Source: Pseudonocardiales bacterium (lineage in GTDB: Bacteria; Actinomycetota; Actinomycetes; Mycobacteriales; Pseudonocardiaceae). Taken from it: a stretch of 10,282 bases of DNA. Where the stretch lies: the NCBI GenBank assembly GCA_013695005.1, contig JACDBJ010000541.1, positions 1 through 10,282 on the forward strand, given 5' to 3'. Shown one piece after another: positions 1 through 6,025 of this stretch. The position numbers were made by a program, and so were the translations under genes. The notes beneath the pieces are model-generated. The model was not told the origin of the DNA, searched no databases, and saw only the letters and a program-made list of their open reading frames with translations. How positions within the stretch are numbered: position 1 is the first letter of the stretch; each line of letters starts with the position of its first letter.

Positions 1-733
1 GCGTCAGCCCGATGGCGGCGAGCAGCCGCCACTCCCGGCGGCCGGCGGCCGCGAGGCTGCGAGTGCGGCGGATGGCGGGGGGCCCCGCCAGGCGGGTGCC
101 GAGCGGCAGCGCGAACGCGACGGCCCAGAGGTGCTCCAGGTCCGCGAGCGAGCCCATGAACAGGAAGGACACGAGCACGTAGACGCACAGCCCGGCCTGG
201 ACGCGTAACCGCCAGGGCGGGCGCATCGTGGCGGTGGCCGCCGCGGCGCAGGCAAGCGCGCCCGCCGAGAAGCCGGCGTCCAGGCTCGGAGCAAGCTCCG
301 CCGCCCATGGCCAGCCGCTGTCCTGGAAGACGAACAGCGTCAGGGCCGCTCCCAGCACCCCGACGAACTGGCCGAGCACGGAGGTCAGCGCGGCGCGTCG
401 GGTACCCATCCGCCATTCGGCGAACCCGACGAACAGGGTGAACGAGATCAGGACCGGAACGTAGAAGGCGGGGGACAGCGCGAAGAACGATCCGGTCACC
501 GGGGTCCACCAGCGACCCTCGGCCAGCGACGGCAAGCCGTAGGCCACCGAGCGGAACCAGTCGCGTTCCATCAGCGCGTTCCACAGGGTGCCGGTCGCGG
601 ACCCGAGCGCCAGCATCACCAGCAGGACGCTCGTGGTGAACGGCAGCCGGTGAACCAGCACAGCGGCAACGACTCGGATTCGCGAGCCCCACGGTGCGGC
701 GGCCTGCTGCTCGGCTACCTGGGTCTCATCCAC
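1..733 (-). CDS. Rhomboid-like multi-spanning membrane protein, N-terminal part (partial, off left edge)
   Basis: An open frame of 244 codons runs from a GTG at 733 to the window edge with no stop. A GGAGG lies 8 nt upstream of that GTG, and this fixes the start. After a short polar N-terminus (1-20) there are about six hydrophobic segments, roughly at 31-50, 83-103, 115-136, 150-168, 178-195 and 201-215. The motif GRWWTPVTGSFF (73-84), an acidic residue followed by R..G (E106, R108, G110), GFSAG (154-158) and DLEHLW (198-203) follow the order of rhomboid landmarks (G-W-R loop, GxSG serine, late histidine). The same layout occurs, from memory, in the N-terminal membrane part of actinobacterial DUF2156/MprF-like lysylphosphatidylglycerol synthase proteins, which I think is the more likely identity. 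The C-terminal domain that would decide between that and a stand-alone rhomboid lies outside the window. Membrane location is well supported; the substrate is unknown. Confidence 0.6.
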   Translation of the reverse strand, partial: MDETQVAEQQAAAPWGSRIRVVAAVLVHRLPFTTSVLLVMLALGSATGTLWNALMERDWFRSVAYGLPSLAEGRWWTPVTGSFFALSPAFYVPVLISFTLFVGFAEWRMGTRRAALTSVLGQFVGVLGAALTLFVFQDSGWPWAAELAPSLDAGFSAGALACAAAATATMRPPWRLRVQAGLCVYVLVSFLFMGSLADLEHLWAVAFALPLGTRLAGPPAIRRTRSLAAAGRREWRLLAAIGLT

Positions 734-819
734 GATGACTGCCTCCGCTGTCCTGCGTCGAGGTTGATGGTTCGCCGTTACCTCCGCAAGGGCCAGCAGG
801 TGAACCTGCACGACCGACC

Positions 820-831
820 AGGGTTAACCCT
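820..831. promoter_or_regulatory. Palindrome AGGGTTAACCCT, candidate operator
   Basis: This is a perfect 12-bp palindrome with an AT-rich centre (GTTAAC) in a very GC-rich background. It lies 88 bp upstream of the minus-strand membrane gene, in a divergent promoter region. The position suits a dimeric repressor site, but no regulator gene is adjacent and the site occurs only once here, so the function is inferred. Confidence 0.3.
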
Positions 832-996
832 TGGGCCGGTCGGCAGTACATATGCGCCGATGGACCACACCACGGCGGTCGTCACCGGCGCGGCCAGCGT
901 CGCGTTTGGTCTGCTTCACTGTCGCGATCACAGGAACCGGCGGGTACGGGGCTAACCCCGCCCCGTGGCGAGGGTTGGCGCTGCGCCGACGCCGCT

Positions 997-1020
997 TGAC
1001 GCAAGATCGGTGCTGCGTCA
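997..1020. promoter_or_regulatory. Inverted repeat TGACGCA-N10-TGCGTCA, candidate operator
   Basis: Two perfect 7-bp arms (997-1003 and 1014-1020) are separated by 10 nt and end 40 bp before the transporter start. The geometry is that of a dimer-binding transcription-factor site close to the promoter. The left arm overlaps a TTGACG -35-like element, so binding there would be expected to repress. No dedicated regulator is visible in the window. Confidence 0.35.
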
Positions 1021-1060
1021 CGCTGCCGGTCCGTCCGCCGTTGCCCGATGAGGTGCAGTC

Positions 1061-1939
1061 ATGGCCAACTTCCTCGCCACCGTGCTGCTTCCGGTCGCAC
1101 TGGGCGTCGTCATGCTGGGGCTCGGGCTCTCGCTGACCGTCGCCGACTTCGCCAGGGTGCTGACCTACCCGAAGGCCGTGCTAATCGCGCTGGCCTGCCA
1201 GGTGGTGGTGCTCCCGGTGATCTGTTTCCTGCTGGTGCAGGCCTTCGGCCTGGTTCCGGGCCTCGCGGTCGGGATGATGTTGCTGGCCGCCTCGCCGGGC
1301 GGGACGACGGCGAACCTGTTCAGCCACCTGTTCCGCGGCGACGTGGCGTTGAACGTCACGCTGACCGCTATCAACTCCGTGCTCGCGGTGATCACCCTGC
1401 CCATCGTGGTGAACCTGGCACTCGGCTACTTCGTCGGCGGCGGCGCGATCGGCCTGCAGCTCGACAAGGTGCTCCAGGTATTCGCGATCGTGCTGGTACC
1501 GGTGGCGATCGGCATGCTCATCCGGCGTCTCGCCCCCGAGTTCGCGGAGCGGATGAGCCGGCCGGTGAAGATCGCATCGGTGATAGTGCTGGTGCTCGCC
1601 ATCGCCGCAGCCTTCGTGGCGAACGCGGACATCGTGTTCGACGGGCTGGCCGTCGTCCCGGTCGCGTTGTTGTTGAGCGTGATCAGCTTGCTGATCGGTT
1701 ACTACGTGCCGCGGCTGGCCAGGATCGACCGGCCGCAGGCGATCGCCAGCGCGATGGAGATCGGTATCCACAACGCCGTACTGGCGATCACGATCGCGCT
1801 GAGCCCGGCGCTGTTGAACAACGAGGAGATGGCCATCCCGGCGGCGATCTACGGGCTGCTGATGTTCGTGCCCGCCGCCGTGTTCGGCTATCTGCTGACG
1901 CGGAGCACGTCGGCCTCAGTTGACCGACCTGCGGGCTGA
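1061..1939 (+). CDS. Bile acid:sodium symporter (SBF/BASS) family transporter
   Basis: A 292-aa, strongly hydrophobic protein with about nine to ten membrane segments, the usual size for the SBF family (PF01758). These proteins carry organic anions, typically with sodium, across the cytoplasmic membrane. Family signatures are PGGTTANL (79-86) in the first repeat, FRGD...LNVTLTAINS (91-106) and EIGIHNAVLAIT (233-244) in the second. Bacterial ASBT homologues have EVGIQN here, where the Glu and Gln help bind sodium. Here E233 is kept but the Gln is His237, which also occurs in other bacterial family members. The ATG at 1061 follows GAGGTG at 1049-1054 at good spacing. The next gene starts 3 bp after the stop, so the two are probably co-transcribed. 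The substrate cannot be read from the sequence; small carboxylates or sulfonates are possible. Confidence 0.88.
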   Translation: MANFLATVLLPVALGVVMLGLGLSLTVADFARVLTYPKAVLIALACQVVVLPVICFLLVQAFGLVPGLAVGMMLLAASPGGTTANLFSHLFRGDVALNVTLTAINSVLAVITLPIVVNLALGYFVGGGAIGLQLDKVLQVFAIVLVPVAIGMLIRRLAPEFAERMSRPVKIASVIVLVLAIAAAFVANADIVFDGLAVVPVALLLSVISLLIGYYVPRLARIDRPQAIASAMEIGIHNAVLAITIALSPALLNNEEMAIPAAIYGLLMFVPAAVFGYLLTRSTSASVDRPAG

Positions 1940-1942
1940 GCG

Positions 1943-2428
1943 ATGGCGGAGCCCGAGTTCTTCCACGAGGTGGCCGGCCAGCTCGACTACCCGATGATCA
2001 TCGTCACGGCAGCAGCCGATGGCGAGCGCAGCGGCTGCCTCGTCGGCTTCCACGTCCAGTGCAGCATCGACCCGCTGCGGTATCTCGTGTGCGTGTCGAC
2101 GAGCAACCACACCTGCAGGGTGTCGGCCCGCACGGAGCACCTCGCCGTGCACTTCCTCGACGAGAGCGACTACGAGCTGTCCCTGCTCTTCGGCGAGCGG
2201 ACCGGCGACGACGTCGACAAGTTCGCGGCAACGGCGTGGCAGGACGAGCACGGAGCACCGGTGCTCACCGAGACCAGGGCGTGGTTCGTCGGTCGGGTGC
2301 TGGAGCGCCTGCCGCTCGGCGACCACGTCGGCCACGTGCTGGAGCCCATCGTCGGCCACGTCGACGGGCCGCTGCACCAGCTCGGGTTCCAGCAGGTCAA
2401 GACGATGAAGCCCGGCCACCCGGCCTAG
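1943..2428 (+). CDS. Flavin reductase-like FMN-binding split-barrel protein
   Basis: A 161-aa cytoplasmic protein matching the flavin reductase-like domain (PF01613). Members bind FMN or FAD in a split barrel, and many reduce flavin with NAD(P)H for a partner monooxygenase. Recognisable parts are the opening DYPMIIVTAAADGERSGCLV (15-34), the strand around DPLRYLVCVS (43-52) followed by SNHTCRVSA (54-62), LAVHFLDESD (67-76), LFGERTGDD.DKF (82-94) and the late strand around WFVGRVLERLPLGDH (114-128). It covers nearly the whole domain with no fused extension. The ATG lies 3 bp after the transporter stop, implying an operon and perhaps translational coupling. No monooxygenase partner is present nearby. 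It could instead be an FMN-binding protein with no reductase role; family assignment is firm, the exact reaction is not. Confidence 0.85.
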   Translation: MAEPEFFHEVAGQLDYPMIIVTAAADGERSGCLVGFHVQCSIDPLRYLVCVSTSNHTCRVSARTEHLAVHFLDESDYELSLLFGERTGDDVDKFAATAWQDEHGAPVLTETRAWFVGRVLERLPLGDHVGHVLEPIVGHVDGPLHQLGFQQVKTMKPGHPA

Positions 2429-2757
2429 AGTTCGCGTCAACGCAGGCAGAACTCGTTCCCCTCCGGGTCCTGCATCCCTACGAAGTCGCGGTTCGGCGAG
2501 CTCCTCCGACGCCCCGAGCCGCATATCGCCGAGACCGACCAACCGCTCCGCCGCGGCGTCGACCTGGCGCTTGCGGGTCTCCACAGGTACGCCCCGGCCG
2601 TCGTCTCCTCGGTGGCTTCGCGATCAAGGTTGCGCCTGGCCACCACAGCACGCTGGCTATCGCGCTGGCAAACACGAGGGGGAGCGGCGAGCCATACCGC
2701 CGCTTTACCCAATGATCGAGTGGGCTACTCCCCACACATGCAGGGTTAGGGAGGACC
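2429..2757. other. Intergenic region (329 bp) with VOC remnant and topoisomerase leader
   Basis: Apart from the VOC remnant, this stretch holds about 130 bp (2625-2757) upstream of the topoisomerase gene with no family-like frame. It contains the topoisomerase ribosome-binding site at 2749-2754. I found no convincing promoter or terminator hairpin. Base composition drops slightly between 2640 and 2745 compared with the genes around it. Confidence 0.5.
2437..2622 (-). pseudogene. VOC/glyoxalase-like protein, C-terminal remnant with frameshift
   Basis: Read on the minus strand, the stop at 2437 is preceded by FVGMQDPEGNEFCLR, a near-perfect C-terminus for glyoxalase/bleomycin-resistance-like (VOC) proteins, including the metal-binding glutamate in DPEGNEF. 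Upstream of about 2500 that frame turns into Arg/Ser-rich nonsense. The frame next to it carries VPVETRKRQVDAAAERLVGL, which matches the helix that normally comes before the DPEGNEF strand in this family. Joining the two needs one indel near 2485-2505. That second frame meets a stop at about 2624, and nothing VOC-like is seen farther upstream. So about the last 60 residues of a roughly 120-aa protein remain, broken by a frameshift. The remnant converges on the flavin reductase gene. A sequencing error is an alternative for the frameshift but not for the missing N-terminal half. Confidence 0.6.
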
Positions 2758-3873
2758 GTGGTGCGGGTACTAGGCCGGGTGCCTACCGCCGGTTCATCGC
2801 CTGCCGAAGTCGTCGTCGTGGAGGTCGACGACCTGACCCGGGTCGACCCGGCCGCTCCCGGGTGGACCCGCCGCCGCCGTGGGCGCGGGTTCAGCTACCA
2901 GGACGAGCGCGACTGCCCGGTCACCGACCCCGAGGCGCTGGCCAGGATCCGTGCGCTGGCGATCCCGCCGGCCTGGCAGGACGTGTGGATCTGCCCGCTC
3001 GATGACGGGCACATCCAGGCGCTGGGCACCGACGACGCCGGCCGGCGCCAGTACCGTTATCACGACGACTGGCGGCGGGCTCGGGACGCCGAGAAGCATC
3101 AGCGGGTGCTCACCCTGGGGCGGCGGCTGCCCAGGGTTCGGCGCGAGGTCGCGCTGCGGCTGGGTGAGCCGGGGCTCGGACCGCGCCGAGTGCTCGCGGC
3201 GGCCGTGCGGATGATGGACATCGGGGTGTTCCGGGCCGGCGGCGAGCAGTACGCGCCGAGCTGCGACGACGACGAGGGCACCTTCGGTCTGGCGACGCTG
3301 CGCCGCGAGCACGTCCGGCTGCGCCGCGGTGCGATCTTGATCGGCTACGCCGCGAAAGGCGGTATTCAGCGCACCGTACAGCTGCGTGATCCGGCCGTGC
3401 ATCGGGTGGTCAACTCGCTGCTGCGGCGCCGCGGCGGGGGAGAGGAGCTGCTCGCCTACCGCGACGGCCGCGGCTGGCGCGACGTGCGCAGCTCGGACCT
3501 GAACGACGCGGTACGGGAGCTGGCCGGACCCCGCTACACGTGCAAGGACCTGCGGACCTGGAATGCGACGGTGCTCGCGGCCGCGGCACTGGCCGCACAT
3601 GCGGCCGACGGCGTGCCGGACACGCCGCGCGGGCAGGCCAGGTTGGTGACAGCCGCCATCCGCGAGGTCGCCGAGCACCTCGGCAACACGCCCGCCGTGG
3701 CTCGGGCGTCCTATGTGGACCCCAGGGTGATCGAGCGGTTCGAGCAGGGTCGTACGGTGCTGCCGGCCCTTCGACGCCTCAACGGTTCGGCGCCTGCCGA
3801 CCTGACGGACCTGTCCGACGACCTCGTCCGGGTGACGGTCGAAGCCGCGGTGATCCGCCTGCTTCGCTCCTGA
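2758..3873 (+). CDS. DNA topoisomerase IB (poxvirus/bacterial type)
   Basis: A 371-aa protein matching bacterial poxvirus-like type IB topoisomerases, which relax supercoils by nicking one strand through a 3'-phosphotyrosyl bond without ATP. The N-terminal clamp region includes TRRRRGRGFSYQD (37-49) and ALAIPPAWQDVWICP (66-80), then QYRYHDDWR (98-106). Catalytic positions by alignment from memory are R159 (FRAGGEQY), K200 (YAAKGG), R266 (KDLRTW) and nucleophile Y319 (ASYVDP). N310 in LGNTPAV stands where vaccinia enzyme has His265; Asn is usual in bacterial members. GGGAGG at 2749-2754 precedes two consecutive GTGs, 2758 and 2761; spacing slightly favours 2761, which would shorten the protein by one residue. 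The first 25 residues are poorly conserved. The gene stands alone and converges with the ChaB gene 14 bp away. A role in relieving supercoiling during stress or repair is an inference. Confidence 0.93.
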   Translation: MVRVLGRVPTAGSSPAEVVVVEVDDLTRVDPAAPGWTRRRRGRGFSYQDERDCPVTDPEALARIRALAIPPAWQDVWICPLDDGHIQALGTDDAGRRQYRYHDDWRRARDAEKHQRVLTLGRRLPRVRREVALRLGEPGLGPRRVLAAAVRMMDIGVFRAGGEQYAPSCDDDEGTFGLATLRREHVRLRRGAILIGYAAKGGIQRTVQLRDPAVHRVVNSLLRRRGGGEELLAYRDGRGWRDVRSSDLNDAVRELAGPRYTCKDLRTWNATVLAAAALAAHAADGVPDTPRGQARLVTAAIREVAEHLGNTPAVARASYVDPRVIERFEQGRTVLPALRRLNGSAPADLTDLSDDLVRVTVEAAVIRLLRS

Positions 3874-3887
3874 CGTCTACTTGCCGC

Positions 3888-4289
3888 CTACTGACGGCGA
3901 GCCCGCGCTGTCTCCCGGTCGTTGGCCTTGCCGATTGCGTCGACCAGCTCGCTCTTATTCATCTTGGAGCGGCCGGGGATGTCGAGCCGGCGTGCCACCT
4001 GCTCGAGGTGCTTCTTACTGGCGTTCGCGTCGACACCGCCTGCGGTCGGGCGGTTGGATTCGGCGGCGCCACGCGCGGCCTGCTCGTCCGACGGCCCGGG
4101 CTTCTCCTTGGGCTCCCAGTGGTCGCCGACCTTCTCGTGGGTGTGCTTGAGCGCGGAGAACGCCGTGCGGTGCGCCCGCTCGCCCTCGCCGTAGGTCTCC
4201 ACGGCCGAGTCATGCGCCTTGATCCAGGTCCGCTGCGCCTTGGCGTCAGATCGTTCCAGCGTGCTCGGTAGCTCCTCGCGTGCCGGCAT
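3888..4289 (-). CDS. ChaB family protein with C-terminal Rho-N/SAP-like module
   Basis: A 133-aa hydrophilic protein. Residues 1-60 match ChaB (PF06150): LPSTLERSDAKAQRTWIKAH (7-26), then AVETYGEGERAHRTAFSALKH (29-49) and a short tail ending near VGDHW (54-58). In E. coli ChaB is linked to the cation antiporter ChaA, but its role in actinobacteria is not established. Residues 59-88 are a polar linker. Residues 91-124, KKHLEQVARRLDIPGRSKMNKSELVDAIGKA, form a helix-extended-helix module like the Rho N-terminal or SAP domain, a nucleic-acid-binding fold. GGAGGAG, 7 nt before the ATG at 4289, fixes the start; longer versions lack a site and family likeness. It is divergent from the Rieske oxidoreductase, with a SigB/F-like promoter at 4331-4356. 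The pairing of the two domains suggests a nucleic-acid-associated stress protein rather than a transporter regulator. Confidence 0.85.
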   Translation of the reverse strand: MPAREELPSTLERSDAKAQRTWIKAHDSAVETYGEGERAHRTAFSALKHTHEKVGDHWEPKEKPGPSDEQAARGAAESNRPTAGGVDANASKKHLEQVARRLDIPGRSKMNKSELVDAIGKANDRETARARRQ

Positions 4290-4330
4290 GGACGGGCTCC
4301 TCCAACCTTGTCGTTGACCTTGCCTCACGG

Positions 4331-4356
4331 GTACCCGGCAGGTCGCTGGACAACAC
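4331..4356 (-). promoter_or_regulatory. SigB/SigF-like promoter of the ChaB gene
   Basis: On the minus strand GTGTTG (4356-4351) is followed, after 14 nt, by GGGTAC (4336-4331). This fits the actinobacterial stress-sigma pattern GNNT/GTTT-N14-16-GGGTAC/T. Transcription would start near 4321-4325, giving a leader of about 35 nt with the GGAGGAG site. The -10 is part of GGGTACCC (4329-4336), which is palindromic, so a plus-strand promoter for the oxidoreductase could use the same bases with a GTTG 12 nt upstream, a poorer fit. Confidence 0.5.
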
Positions 4357-4405
4357 CAAGGGCGCCGGATGCGTAGGCCTACTCGCCAGCGGGCATGTGA
4401 CCGGC

Positions 4406-5920
4406 ATGGATGACCCCTCTCGCTCGACCACGACTGCCACCGGCTCGCTCTGGCTCGACGCGCTTCCCGCGGACGGCTACCCCCAGCTCACCAGCGACCT
4501 CGACGTCGACGTGGCGGTCCTCGGTGGCGGTATCACCGGCCTCACCACGGCGCTGCTGCTCAAGCAGCAGGGGGCCCGGGTGGCCGTGCTGGAGGCGCGG
4601 CGGTGCGGAGGCGGTGTCACGGGGAGCACGACCGCCAAGGTGACCGCGCTGCAGTCGACGGTGTACTCGAAGATCCGCGGCAAGCACGGGGAGGACGCCG
4701 CGGCCACCTATGCGCAGGCCAGCGCCGCCGCGGTCCGGCGGGTCGCCGACCTGGTCGCGCAGCACGGCATCGACTGCGAACTCAACCGTCGTCCGGCGTT
4801 CACCTACGCGGCGACGTCGAAGGAGCTGCCGTCGGTGCAGCGCGAGGCCGAAGCTGCGCGCTCGGCCGGCCTGCCGGTCGAGCTGACCACGTCGATCGAC
4901 CTGCCGTACCCCGTCGCCGGCGCGGTGCGCCTTGACGACCAGCTGGAGTTCCACCCCGTCCGCTACGCCACCGGACTCGCCGCCGCGGTGCACGGCGACG
5001 GCAGCTCGGTTTTCGAGCACACCCGTGTGGTCGGCGTCTCGCACGGCTCGCCGAGCCGGGTGCGCACCGAAGGCGGCGCCACGGTCCGAGCGGCGCATGT
5101 CGTGGTGGCGACCCACTACCCGCTGCTGGATCGCGGGCTGTTCTTCGCCCGCCTCGAGCCCACCAGGTCGTACTGCGTCGCCGCCAGGGTCGCCGGTCAT
5201 GTGCCGGCCGGGATGTCGATCAGCGCCGGCAGCCCGACGCGATCCATCCGCTCCTACGGCGAGCTGCTCATCGTGGGGGGCGAGAGCCACTCCGTCGGTG
5301 CCTCGGACGCCACGCCCGAGCGCTACGCCCGGCTCGAGCAGTTCGCACGGGAACACTGGAGCGTGCGGGAGGTGACCCACCGGTGGTCCGCCCAGGACCC
5401 GTCCAGCTACGACAAGCTGCCGGTGATCGGCCGCTACGGCCCGCCATGGCCGCGGCTGTACGTGGCATCAGGCTTCATGAAGTGGGGCCTGACCAGCGGC
5501 ACCTTCGCCGCGATGATCATCAACGACCAGATCGGTGGCAGGGAGAACCCGTGGGCCGAGACATTCCGGCCCAACCGGTTCGAGCCGAAGTCGCTGCCGA
5601 AGCTGGCGCGCCTGAACGCGAAGGTGGCCGCGGACATGGTCGGCGACCGCCTCTCGGGCGCCGAGGCGAGCTCGGTGGCCGAGGTGCCGCCCGGTGAGGC
5701 GCGCGTGGTGGGCAGCCGTCGGGACAAGACCGGGGTGTTCCGCGACGACGCGGGCGGCGTACACGCCGTCTCGCTGCGCTGCACCCACCTCGGCTGCCTG
5801 CTGCGGTTCAACAGCGCGGAGCGCAGTTGGGACTGCCCATGCCACGGTTCGAGGTTCGACGTCGACGGAGAGGTGCTCGAAGGCCCCGCGGTGAAGCCGC
5901 TGCCCCGCCGCGAGGTGTGA
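4406..5920 (+). CDS. FAD-dependent oxidoreductase (DAO family) with C-terminal Rieske [2Fe-2S] domain
   Basis: A 504-aa fusion protein. Residues 34-65 form a dinucleotide-binding fold (VAVLGGGITG, then VAVLEA at 59-64) for FAD. GSTTAKVTALQ (73-83) and the late YVASGFMKWGLTSG (352-365) are typical of DAO/GlpO-like oxidoreductases. Residues 425-504 are a Rieske domain with CTHLGC (459-464) and CPCHGS (477-482). C459/H461 and C477/H480 would hold the 2Fe-2S cluster, and C464/C479 can form the disulfide seen in high-potential Rieske proteins. The same order of domains is known in B. subtilis YhfW and relatives, whose substrate is unclear. No signal peptide is seen, so it is probably cytoplasmic. 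The ATG at 4406 has only a weak site; GTG at 4397 in the same frame is an alternative. The frame runs open upstream to 4280, but that stretch lies in the divergent promoter region. Confidence 0.9.
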   Translation: MDDPSRSTTTATGSLWLDALPADGYPQLTSDLDVDVAVLGGGITGLTTALLLKQQGARVAVLEARRCGGGVTGSTTAKVTALQSTVYSKIRGKHGEDAAATYAQASAAAVRRVADLVAQHGIDCELNRRPAFTYAATSKELPSVQREAEAARSAGLPVELTTSIDLPYPVAGAVRLDDQLEFHPVRYATGLAAAVHGDGSSVFEHTRVVGVSHGSPSRVRTEGGATVRAAHVVVATHYPLLDRGLFFARLEPTRSYCVAARVAGHVPAGMSISAGSPTRSIRSYGELLIVGGESHSVGASDATPERYARLEQFAREHWSVREVTHRWSAQDPSSYDKLPVIGRYGPPWPRLYVASGFMKWGLTSGTFAAMIINDQIGGRENPWAETFRPNRFEPKSLPKLARLNAKVAADMVGDRLSGAEASSVAEVPPGEARVVGSRRDKTGVFRDDAGGVHAVSLRCTHLGCLLRFNSAERSWDCPCHGSRFDVDGEVLEGPAVKPLPRREV

Positions 5921-5928
5921 GCGCCTGC

Positions 5929-5954
5929 GCATGGTTTGTCCGCCGGTGGGGTAT
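5929..5954 (+). promoter_or_regulatory. SigB/SigF-like promoter of the DksA/TraR-like gene
   Basis: GCAT (5929-5932), then 16 nt, then GGGTAT (5949-5954) fits the loose GNNT-N14-16-GGGTAT/C pattern. A better-looking GTTT at 5934-5937 is only 11 nt from the -10, too close for the usual spacing. Transcription would begin near 5961-5964, just at the upstream edge of the tandem repeats. Confidence 0.4.
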
Positions 5955-5965
5955 GTGGTGGCTCT

Positions 5966-6006
5966 GACCTAGATTGCTGGACCGAGATAGCTGACCTAGA
6001 TCGCTG
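5966..6006 (+). repeat. Three tandem 14-bp direct repeats before the DksA/TraR-like gene
   Basis: Three copies start at 5966 (GACCTAGATTGCTG), 5980 (GACCGAGATAGCTG) and 5993 (GACCTAGATCGCTG); the last two share one base, so the period is 13-14 bp. They differ at only two positions, matching GACC(T/G)AGAT(N)GCTG. They lie between the likely promoter and the ribosome-binding site at 6016, so they would be in the leader RNA or at the transcription start. They could be an operator array or a leader element. Confidence 0.7.
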
Positions 6007-6025
6007 CTCTACCGCTGGAGGACCG

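Larger units (their letters stand above)
734..1060. other. Divergent intergenic region (327 bp)
   Basis: This non-coding stretch separates the minus-strand membrane protein from the plus-strand transporter, so it must carry promoters for both. Short open frames here look like random high-GC frames with no family resemblance. It holds a perfect palindrome at 820-831, a small CGGGG/CCCCG hairpin (947-951 with 956-960) and an inverted repeat at 997-1020. A TTGACG at 996-1001 could be a -35 for the transporter, but no convincing -10 follows 17-18 nt later. Confidence 0.6.

Noticed and set aside
947..960. CGGGG-CTAA-CCCCG hairpin as a terminator or attenuator
   Set aside because: Only five pairs, no T-run and no gene ending nearby on either strand.
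1048..1923. Long overlapping plus-strand frame inside the transporter gene
   Set aside because: It is rich in Arg, Gly and Pro with no family likeness, as expected of a shifted frame in high-GC coding DNA; the hydrophobic transporter frame is clearly real.
4379..5380. Long minus-strand frame opposite the FAD-Rieske gene
   Set aside because: It is an antisense shadow with Arg/Gly/Asp/His-rich composition, no motif and no ribosome-binding site; the plus strand encodes clear FAD and Rieske motifs.
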